This document shows positions 55,899-64,000 of a stretch of DNA of 64,000 bases, one piece after another. Within the stretch, counting starts at the first letter, position 1; the number at the start of each line of letters is the position of its first letter. Location: the NCBI RefSeq assembly GCF_000001735.4, contig NC_003070.9, forward strand, positions 5,456,001 through 5,520,000. Reading direction: 5' to 3'. The position numbers were made by a program, and so were the translations under genes. The notes under the pieces were generated by a model, which was not told where the DNA came from, made no database searches, and was given only the letters and a program-made list of their open reading frames with translations. Source of the stretch: Arabidopsis thaliana (Eukaryota > Streptophyta > Magnoliopsida > Brassicales > Brassicaceae).

Positions 55899-57779
55899 TC
55901 AAACAGTACAACAAAGCTTGGAATCAATAGAAGCCAAGCAAATGCAGAATGCTTGGTAGCCTGAGAATGGATACCTGCAAACAGATAAAGCAAAAGACTT
56001 TTAGATGATAAAGCCTTTAATCCTAAGCTTATAAGTATGTTTATGTTTGGCTCATTCTGGTTTGAGCAAGTAGTACCTGAAGTCGATTACATATCTTGCT
56101 TTGTCAACTCTCCCCATTTGAAGAATTGTCTGCCTTGGAGTCTCCTGCTTATACCAAATTACACAATGTTTAGGATTCTTGAGATTGGTTTTTGATCAAA
56201 GCTTTAAAGTTGTGGAAATGCACCGTGAGTGTTAGCTGAAAGTTCTTCACCGAGCTCTGTATTCTCAGTCCTGTTCTTCCTCTGTCTCTGAAGTCTAACT
56301 CATGCTGCTTGGAGATCTAAAGAAAGGGGAAGACACAATGAATTTCATGCTTTACAAAATCAACAATGATGCCCGGTGAGACTTACTTTGTTGTAATGTG
56401 GTATCCTTGAGCATAGCTTCTGAATTTTTTCCTTATTCTCAAGCCAATCAAGCGGTAGTTTACTAGCTTGTTGAACCTATAAGGAGATACATACATACGT
56501 GTATTAACAGTTTTATGTTTTCGGAATGCAAGATTGATGGAGAGAAGTTTAAGATTAGGCATTTACCTGCTTATTGTTGTTTTTCTGCATTGGCTGCTGC
56601 TTTGGTAGCAAAGTTCTCATTCTTCTGTAGCTCCCTGTCCAAGTTGTTATGGTGGGTGTGAATCTGCAGAAGCCAACAGATGCATAAGCAAACCCAAAAC
56701 TAAGGCAGAGGCAAATTCATCAAAAAACACGGCATTCAAAATCCTCAACGCTTACATTACAACCGAAAGAAGCGGCTTCACCATTTTACCTACAGAACCA
56801 ACTCGAACTCCCTGCAATGGAATCAAAAGACCAGAAACATTCATACTCGATTTCCAACCTATAAGCAGAACCAACACCGTTACATTGAGCTTGAATTTCT
56901 GACCTTGTCCCATATGTAGTACTTGGAACCCAAGAGATTAGCCGTCATGGAACCGACATAACTTTCATCCGAACTGCACAGCAATCCCTTAACATTCTGT
57001 GCCACCCTAAATATAGATTTCCCATTACGTCGGCTATGGTAAGCAACTGCTAACTTCCGGTCTTTACGCCCCCGACCTTCCTGAGATATCAGAAACATTG
57101 ATATCACTACATCTCAATTCTCACTCAGCATCATGGTAAATCGAATATCTATATACTTACATGTGTATAAAGTGAATATACAGATCCGTGGCTCAAGCCT
57201 TCAGGTGATTGTTCTTTCACAATCAGACAAGTGCATCTTCCCACATCCAAAGGTAGTGTCTTGCACAACAAAGCCCTGTTTAACAAGTATATACATAGTT
57301 TCAGACATGTTTAGAACAATGAAAGCACAAGAATCTTGGTAATAGCCGTGTTTTTACCTGTTGGGCAAAGTAGACCAAGAGGAAGCAGGGGCAGCTTCAG
57401 AATCCGAAAACTCCCACACTTTCAACGAACTTGAATGCTCTGAATCAACACTAGTCCAAGTTTTCATTCCGAAACTACTCTTATCAACCTCACTGTTCTT
57501 CTGCATACACGCTTGCAGTGATGACTGCTTCAGAGCTGTTCGACCACCAGTTGAGAAAGATTTGAAATTTGTAACTTCCGTTGGAAACCCAGAGTTACCC
57601 TTCATCGATTGAGACTTCAAAGCTCGATCTAGTTTCCGAGTTTCCACAGAGGTAGAGACTTTCTCCGGCGACACATTCTCCTTATCCTCTCCCTTTTGAG
57701 TGGATAAAGACCCTGTAATTGTGTCCACATTTCCCTTATTTTCCTCCAACAAATCATTCACTTTTCTCGAACCAGCCAT
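55899..57779 (-). CDS. TLP8: tubby-like protein 8
   Basis: About nine exons on the minus strand from ATG 57779 (MAGSRKVNDLLEENKGNV) to TGA 55899-55901. The first 140 residues are polar and disordered, ending 'APASSWSTLPN'. The tubby barrel follows: 'VYSLYTHEGRGRKDRKLAVA', 'FRVAQNVKGLLCSSDESYVG', 'GSKYYIWDKGVRVGS', 'NKQVQQASKLPLDWLENKEK', 'HELDFRDRGR', 'SVKNFQL', 'LQMGRVDKARYVIDFRYP'. Unlike most plant TLPs it has no F-box, and the last strand reads 'FCICLASIDSKLCCTV' where others have FALCLSSFDxKLACE. Tubby domains bind phosphoinositides. It should not act as an SCF adaptor. It matches At1g16070. Confidence 0.88.
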
Positions 57780-58393
57780 GTTTTTTTTCCCTTTCTGGAT
57801 GGATTGCTTTCAAGTATCAAGTTTAGAACTTTCTGGGAGCTAAGTTTATATCTTTATAGATTTTGAAGACATGAATCTAGAAACAGGTGTTTGACAATGG
57901 TACTGAGTTGAAAGTAACGTTTTTATAAAGTCCCACAGTGTTTCCATTTGAATTTGAATAGCCATTGGGGATTGTGCGAGCACAGAACCAAAGACACAGA
58001 TGGACTTTTCTTTTCTTGTCTTAAACACAAAGGTTTTTTAGATGTCTGCGTTTGGTTTTTGCCCTTTTTCTACTTTCTACGGACCCAACGGTCAATACAC
58101 GATAGTGGGATTTTGATTAATATTTTGTCGTTTTCCTTTGTCGGGAAACTGAAAGGTTGATGATTGGATTGAGGTTTAGCGGGAACTGTGTTTCAAACAC
58201 TCAAACACTTAAAGTATCAACAACCTGCCGTTTTTTATATTTATCAACGTCATGCCGTTTTATCTTCGTGAGTCATCCAAAACCGATAAGCCAGAGCCTC
58301 AAACCATCGAGTGGCTGTTAAACCATACTGTTCAAATTAGTCCAACCAAAACCATGAGAGGCCACAACATCGTCGAAGCCCATTATTATCACC
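57780..58393. other. divergent promoter between TLP8 and the plastid protein gene
   Basis: 614 bp with leaders of both genes. I see no TATA box or repeat that stands out. Short frames on both strands are not supported. Confidence 0.5.
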
Positions 58394-59761
58394 ATGGCTA
58401 AAGCCAGTAGTACTCTGTTTGCTGTTTCCTGCTCCGCTTCAGCTCGTTTCTCTTTCCTCCGACGCTCTGAATCTCTTAAACCCTCAGTTTCAAGAGCGAG
58501 ATTCGCCGTTCCAATGGCTATGGCCGCCGCGTCAGCTGCCACCGCTAAAAAACTAGCGCCTGCTGTGATTGTGGGTGGCGGAAGAGTCGGAAGGGCGTTA
58601 CAGGAAATGGGTAATGGCGAGGATTTGTTGGTGAAGAGAGGAGAAGCAGTTCCGGTTGATTTTGAAGGACCCATTTTGGTTTGTACAAGAAATGATGATC
58701 TCGATGCTGTTCTTGAAGCTACTCCTCAGTCTAGATGGAAAGGTAGAAACTTTCATAGGCCCTAAGAATCATTAGTGAGCCAAATTGTTAGATGTTTTAG
58801 GGCGTTTGATCATCGCAGAGCACAATTCAAATGATCAGATTATCAAATTTTGATTGTTTCTTCAGTTTATGACTTGGTATAGTAAAAACGTTGTGTGTAA
58901 TTAATCAGATTTGGTCTTCTTCCAAAATGGAATGATGGAGCCGTGGTTTGAGAGCAAAGGTTTGGGTGATACAGACCAAGTGTTGGCCTATTTTGCTGTG
59001 TCAAAGCTCGGCGAGCCTCCCGTGGATGGAAAGACTGACACTAACCCAGAAGGTCTTACTGCTGCTTATGGAAAATGGGCTTCAGAGATAGCTGCAAGAT
59101 TGCAATCTGGTGGCCTCTCTTGCAAGGTTACAAGAAGCAAATCTTTGTTTTATGATAACGCAGAAGCTGCATGGATATACTAAATGTGTTCTTTTGTCGG
59201 TGTTTCTGTGGTTAGGTACTTGACAAAGAAGCTTTTCAGAAGCAAATGTTGGAGAAACTCATTTGGATTTGTGCATTTATGCTTGTTGGAGCTCGTCATC
59301 CAGGTGCAAGTGTTGGCACGGTGGAGAAAGAATACAGAGATGAAGTACCGAAATTCCATTCCTCGTTTCGTTTTAGCATTCAAAATCGTTGTTTAGTGCT
59401 AATTACTTATACATTCAGGTGTCGAGACTCATCCAAGAACTTGCAGCAGCTGCTGCCGCGGAAAAAGGACTAACCTTTGAAGAGAACATGGTGGAAAGAC
59501 TATGTGCTTATTCACGAGCTGTTTCTCATTTCCCAACTGCTGTTAAAGAAGTACATATATCACTTTTATCATCCTTGATCTCTCTCTTTCAATGCATGTG
59601 CATGTGCATCAGTATCTGTTTCACAACTAGTTTTCTGATTATTGCAGTTTAAATGGAGGAATGGTTGGTTTTATTCACTCTCAGAGAAGGCGATTGCGGA
59701 AGGGCAACCGGATCCGTGTCCCCTCCATACCGAATGGCTGAAAGAGCTTAAAGTGATATAG
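58394..59761 (+). CDS. plastid protein with N-terminal dinucleotide-binding motif, unknown function
   Basis: Five exons, 58394-58742, 58909-59126, 59216-59344, 59419-59550 and 59648-59761, give 313 residues. The first 50 residues are a chloroplast transit peptide (MAKASSTLFAVSCSASARFS, with Arg and Ser and no acids). Residues about 57-70 read 'PAVIVGGGRVGRALQEMG', a GxGxxG Rossmann start. 'GPILVCTRNDDLDAVL' and 'LVFFQNGMMEPWF' follow, recalling ketopantoate reductase-like folds. Then comes a helical part with 'ICAFMLVGARHPGASVGTVE' and 'ERLCAYSRAVSHFPTAVKEF'. It corresponds to At1g16080, an uncharacterised plastid protein. The reaction and substrate are not known; NAD(P) binding is inferred only from the motif. 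Confidence 0.85.
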
Positions 59762-60258
59762 AGCCAGTCTTTCTAAATTGTGAGTATCTGGATTAAGTAT
59801 CATTCTTACATATTTTAAGTAGATGATCTGAAACTAGTGTCAACTGTGTACACGCCTGAGAAGTGAAAAAAAGATGTAATTTTTTAATAAAGAAAGAGAA
59901 TCAGTTCACGCTTTGTAAAATGTCCAGACTTTTATATGTGTAAACTTGTGCATTTTCAAGAATCAAAACTTTTCTGCTTCTAGACTCCCATCAATTAGGG
60001 AAGACTAGAATCTTCAATAATAAACAAATTATGACAGATACCTATGTAGACTCTTTGGAATCATCAATAGTTGACAAAGTAAGAGGCAGGATCGTCCACG
60101 CTTGTTTGAATTTTCAGCCTTTGCAGGCAAGGTGGTCCAAGTAGGCAACTGTGGTTTCTTCGGTTAGTTACTATATAACACATAATTCTATATTAGCTTT
60201 AGCTTTAGCTTCACATAACATAACTCAGTTTTCTACAAAGAAAAAAAAACAGAGCATA
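59762..60258. other. 3' UTR and promoter of the WAKL7 remnant
   Basis: 3' UTR of the plastid protein gene, then an AT-rich promoter. A TATA-like ACTATATAAC lies at about 60169-60178, some 85 bp before the WAKL7 ATG. Nothing else is recognised. Confidence 0.5.
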
Positions 60259-61794
60259 ATGAGCAGAGAGAAGTTTTCCATATATAACTTGCTCTCTCTT
60301 CTGGTTCTGCTGATCCATGGTTTGATTGCAGCATCTGCTCAAGATCTCACTGTCTTCAGTTCTTGTCAAAGCCATTGCGGGGGAATAGCGATTCCTTATC
60401 CCTTTGGAATTGGTAAAGATTGCTATCTCAACAACAATGAGTGGTATGAAGTTATCTGTAACCGAACCTCAGGAAACCCTCTGCCAGTTCTTAAGAGTAT
60501 CAACAGAGAACTGGTGAATATCTCTCTCCCGGACGACTCAAGCGATGTCTTTGGGCTAACCCGAATCAAGAATCCGGTAACTTCTTTAGGCTGTTCCAAT
60601 ATGGAAGAAATCAGCTTGGCTTTGAATGTGACCGGGAGCCCATTCTTCCTCACCGGCCGTAATACTTTAGTAGCAGTTGGCTGTAACAACAATGCCTCGA
60701 TGACTGATGATAAGCTGCAGATTGGAGGATGCGAGTCTACCTGCGACGTGGGGTTTGGTCAGAGAGGACGGAACAGAAGCTGCAACGGCTATAGATGTTG
60801 CCAAGCGAAGATACTCTCTGACCGTCTGCAACAGATTGGCATCAAGATAGAGAGTCTTGATGGTAACACAACGAAATAAGCTGGGTGCAGAGTTGCTTTC
60901 TTGACAGACGAGGCATATTCTCCTTTAAATATAACCGAACCAGCTTTGTTTTACGATAAGGGATATGGAACGGTGGAGTTAGGTTGGTTCATAGATAGGT
61001 TACACAATATGTCCGTTGTACTGGGGTTTGCTATTCAATTACCGAGGGTACAAGCGGTTGGAGTTACAGTAACTATGAAGCTTGCATATGTAGATATGGT
61101 AAGTATTTAGAGCGAAGCTATAGAAGCTGCAGGTGTAACAGTGGCTACAGAGGCAATCCATATCTCTCGAGTGGATGTACAGGTAAACTAACATTTTCTG
61201 GTATAACTTTGCGTTAGTTTCTGTAAGCTCCATGAATCATTGATGCATTCTTCGCCTAAGTAGATATTGATGAGTGTGAAGAAGCCAAAGCTGAAGGAAG
61301 CAACCATTGTGGGAAAGGGTATGATTGTGAGAATATCCCAGGAAACTTTAGGTGTAAATCCAACAAAAACAAAAGACTAGCCATCATTCTTGGTAAGCTA
61401 CCGATCATCTGCGATATGTCATCATGGATAGCAATAAAACGGATTTGGCTTTAAATGTGTTTCTTTTGTGTTGGGTAGGTATTAGTCTAGGCTTTGGCTT
61501 GTTGGTAGCCATTGGAGCATGGTGGTTGTATAAGTTTATCAGAAAGCAAAGGGAGATAAAGCGGAAGAAGTTCTCTAAGCTTAATGGAGGACTATTGATG
61601 CAACAACAATTGGTTTCTAACGAAGGCAACATTGAGAATACAAGAGTATTCAGCTCGAAAGAATTGGAGAGAGCCACAGAAAACAAGAGTATTGCAACAT
61701 AGAAGATCCTTGGAACGTTTGTACTGATTCTTCCTCCAACATCACCACCACATCTTCATTTGGTCGAAACATTGTGACCATCAGAGACCACTAG
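60259..61794 (+). pseudogene. WAKL7: WAKL7, decayed wall-associated kinase-like gene without kinase domain
   Basis: ATG 60259 opens a signal peptide ('LLSLLVLLIHGLIAASAQ') and a galacturonan-binding WAK domain ('[20 protein letters not shown]'). The frame stops at TAA 60877-60879 after about 206 residues. Homology to the neighbour WAKL6 continues past the stop ('[20 protein letters not shown]'), and a second lesion, a change of frame, lies near 60990. An EGF exon (about 61264-61392, 'DIDECEEAKAEGSNHCG') and a transmembrane exon (about 61478-61700, 'GISLGFGLLVAIGAWWLYKF') are still readable. After 'SSKELERATENK' the frame ends at once and no protein kinase domain follows; a tail-like 'EDPWNVCTDSSSNITTTSS' is next. 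The truncated N-terminal product could still be secreted. It corresponds to At1g16090. Confidence 0.8.
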
Positions 61795-62061
61795 ATGTAA
61801 CCGTATCATTTGAAATTTTGGTGTTATTCGATTTGTTTAGTTGTATGTATTTTGTTTTATCCGGTTTGGAGAATGTTATATTGAATAATAAGAACCACAA
61901 ACATATCAACGAAAGTAATCGCTCTTGACTGAATATTTATGAGATTGGACTATGACTAGAATAGTAGTCTCATTGCATTTGTAGTACTAGTTGTTCGCAA
62001 CAGCTCAGATTCATAAGGACCACCAGCCAATCAATAGAACAAAAATGAAAAGTGAAATTAT

Positions 62062-62134
62062 CGCCCACCGTGGGGCTCGAACCCACGACCACAAGGTTAA
62101 GAGCCTTGCGCTCTACCAACTGAGCTAGACGGGC
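62062..62134 (-). tRNA. tRNA-Lys (anticodon CUU)
   Basis: The minus strand folds as a complete 73-nt cloverleaf: acceptor GCCCGTC pairs with GGTGGGC and the discriminator is G. The D arm contains AGCTCAGTTGGTAGAGC, the anticodon stem-loop is CAAGG-CTCTTAA-CCTTG, and the T arm reads GTGGGTTCGAGCCCCAC. Anticodon CTT reads the Lys codon AAG. No intron is present. T-runs on the 3' side (about 62042-62053) suit Pol III termination. It lies between WAKL7 and WAKL6. Confidence 0.96.
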
Positions 62135-62380
62135 TTTGTGCTTAGCTTAACTGTTAATTGTTAGATAGTCTATAACTGTAGGTACCAAGTCAAATTTTAA
62201 AATATCTCAAGTCAATGATCTGCACTCTGCAGAAACTAAATAATTGAGATGAAAGGATCCATACATGGAGTTGACTTTTGATGATAAAAGCTTCACGCGT
62301 CTATCCAAACTTCTTTGAACGTGGACTTTTGTCACATAGAAGATAAGAGAAGATCAATCAGATTAAAAAAATGCAGAAGT

Positions 62381-64000
62381 ATGAAGAAGACTAAGACTTA
62401 CCAAGTCTTCTGTATTGCTGCACTCTCTGTCCTAACTCTGCAGCTTATCAATGGTTCATCAGCAGCAACACCTCCACCTCCAAATAGTAATTCTTCAACT
62501 TCTTGTAACAGAGCCTGTGGAGGAGTCTCAATTCCGTTCCCGTTCGGAATCGGGAAGGATTGTTATCTCAATGGCTGGTATGAGGTTATCTGCAACACTT
62601 CCACTTCCGGGTCGTCTGGCACAACGGTTCCGTTCCTCTCACGGATCAATAGCGAAGTGGTGAACATCTCTCTTCCAGATGGTAAGAAACTATATGGAGT
62701 AGTTCACATCAAAGGTCCAGTGACATCGTTGGGTTGCTCTAGTAGTAGTAGTAGCAGTCAAGTATCCGAAATGTCATTGCCGAATTTGAACGTCACAGGC
62801 AGGGGAAGTCCATATTTCCTCACTGATGAGAACTGCCTCGTGATGGTTGGTTGTGGTACAAAGGCTTTGATGAAGGATATAGAATCAGAGATCTTGGGTT
62901 GTGAATCGAGCTGTGAAGATAGCAAGAGTAGTGAAGAAGTAACAAACTCGAAATGTGACGGTTACAAATGCTGCCAGGCGAGAATACCGTTGGAGCGTCC
63001 TCAGGTTATTGGTATCAATATAGAAAACACTAGTGCCACAAGAGGGAAAGAAGGGTGTAGTGTTGCGTTCTTGACTAACAAAAGGTATGCGCCGATGAAT
63101 GTTACCGAGCCAGAACAATTCCATGCTGGTGGCTACGCAGTGGTTGAGCTAGGTTGGTACTTTGATACATCGGATTCACGCTATAGGAACCCCTTAGGTT
63201 GTAGAAACATGACGCGGTACAGTTCTTACAGCTCCTTTGATAAATGTAGTTGTGAGTATGATTACTTTTCTGGGATGAGTTATAGGATTTGCTATTGCAA
63301 CTATGGCTACACAGGGAACCCATACCTTCGACATGGCTGCATAGGTAAGTGATTGTTTTCTTCTTCTTTCGTTGCTGCTTTTCATTGTTCAAACCATCAA
63401 TGAATAACTATGGTTCAAAAATGTGTAGACATAGACGAATGTGAAGGACACCACAATTGTGGAGAAGGGACTTGTGTGAACATGCCTGGAACACATAGCT
63501 GCGAGCCCAAGATAACGAAACCGGAAAAAGCCTCTGTGCTTCAAGGTGAGTTAAAGTAGCATCTTGCATTTACGAGACTCTAAGACAGAGAACATAAAAG
63601 AAGTTTACCTTCGTTTGTGTAGGTGTTCTTATAAGTCTAGGAGTGCTGCTTTTCGTCCTTGGAATCTTGGGGTTGTACAAATTCATTAAGAAGCGAACGA
63701 GGATCATCCGCAACAAAAACTTTTTCAAACGTAATGGTGGCTTGCTGTTGAAACAACAACTAATTACAAAGAACGGAAATGTTGATATGTCAAGGATATT
63801 TAGCTCAAAAGAGTTGAAGAAAGCTACTGATAACTTCAGCATGAACAGGGTGCTTGGGCAAGGGGGTCAAGGAACTGTGTACAAGGGAATGTTGGCGGAA
63901 GGGAGAATCGTTGCGGTTAAAAGATCGAAAGTTGTGGGTGAAGGCAAGATGGAAGAGTTCATCAATGAAGTCGTACTTCTCTCACAAATTAACCATAGGA
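62381..64000 (+). CDS. WAKL6: WAKL6 wall-associated kinase-like receptor, 5' part (runs off the window)
   Basis: Exons 62381-63344, 63429-63545 and 63623 to beyond 64000. ATG 62381 ([11 protein letters not shown]) starts a signal peptide ending near NGSSA; the earlier part of the open frame has no ATG. In order: galacturonan-binding WAK domain ('[20 protein letters not shown]', about 38-), a Ser run coded by AGT repeats at 62741-62757, the WAK-associated Cys-rich region ('[20 protein letters not shown]'), an EGF-like calcium-type repeat ('[16 protein letters not shown]'), a transmembrane helix ('[19 protein letters not shown]') and the start of a Ser/Thr kinase with P-loop '[12 protein letters not shown]' and the VAIK-like Lys in 'IVAVKRSK'. 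WAKLs are plasma-membrane receptors touching pectin. It matches At1g16110 in the WAKL cluster. Confidence 0.93.

Noticed and set aside
62315-62380. Upstream extension of the WAKL6 frame
   Set aside because: No ATG precedes 62381 in this frame, and the signal peptide works only from 62381.
1-64000. CRISPR arrays, bacterial operons, virus-like elements or a new multi-gene defence system
   Set aside because: No regularly spaced repeats, no capsid, integrase or reverse-transcriptase frames and no clustered unknown genes were seen. The window is ordinary euchromatic plant DNA.

Overview
The window is plant nuclear DNA and matches the short arm of Arabidopsis thaliana chromosome 1. I recognise the gene order as roughly At1g15860 to At1g16110, from memory rather than from a search. 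The plant signature is strong: many short GT-AG introns, AT-rich introns and intergenic DNA, plastid and lignin genes, an NBS-LRR gene, WAK-like kinases, an AP2 factor with a 9-nt microexon, and a nuclear tRNA. No virus-like element, CRISPR array or bacterial operon is present.

Layout. 1-8 kb: the 3' part of a DCN1-like gene, a MAM33-type mitochondrial protein, the Golgi SNARE GOS11 (minus) and a CC-NBS-LRR gene, with a ribosomal protein L7-like relic just before it. 8-22 kb: a small YfiM-like membrane protein, FDM1 (RNA-directed DNA methylation), a CAF1 deadenylase, ribosomal protein S12 and the PDS5-like cohesin factor PDS5E. 22-35 kb: cinnamoyl-CoA reductase CCR1, NRAMP6 (minus), a Tag-type 3-methyladenine DNA glycosylase (minus) and the chloroplast NDH subunit PnsB1/NDF1. 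35-45 kb: CNGC7 (minus), a small tail-anchored envelope-type protein, the Mg transporter MRS2-1 (minus) and the vacuolar fusion factor CCZ1A. 45-50 kb: an unnamed two-exon small secretory-pathway protein (minus), HSP70B (minus) and the GPI-anchor factor PIG-F. 50-60 kb: a gene-poor 2.1 kb gap holding an orphan ER-stress element, then ADAP/WRI3, the tubby-like TLP8 (minus) and a plastid protein with a dinucleotide-binding motif. 60-64 kb: a decayed WAKL7, a tRNA-Lys(CUU) gene (minus) and the first part of WAKL6, which runs off the end.

The genes do not form a pathway. They share history: most of the order from CAF1 to CCZ1A is repeated, as I recall, at the far end of chromosome 1 (CAF1, FDM5, PDS5D, CCR2, NRAMP1, glycosylase, OEP9-like, MRS2-10, CCZ1B), the trace of the last whole-genome duplication. 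The L7-like relic fits this as a copy lost after the duplication.

I found no new multi-gene system. The items most worth a second look are the orphan ERSE island (about 50.8-51.1 kb), the unnamed small protein gene (45.4-45.9 kb), the plant YfiM-like protein (8.4 kb), the L7 relic (5.0 kb), the WAKL7 remnant that has lost its kinase domain, an 11-residue tandem-acceptor choice in the CNGC7 pore region, and two very small poly(A)-associated insertion scars. Exon boundaries were worked out by hand from splice consensus and frame continuity. Summed coding lengths come out in frame for every gene whose exons I totalled, and for several they equal the family lengths I remember.
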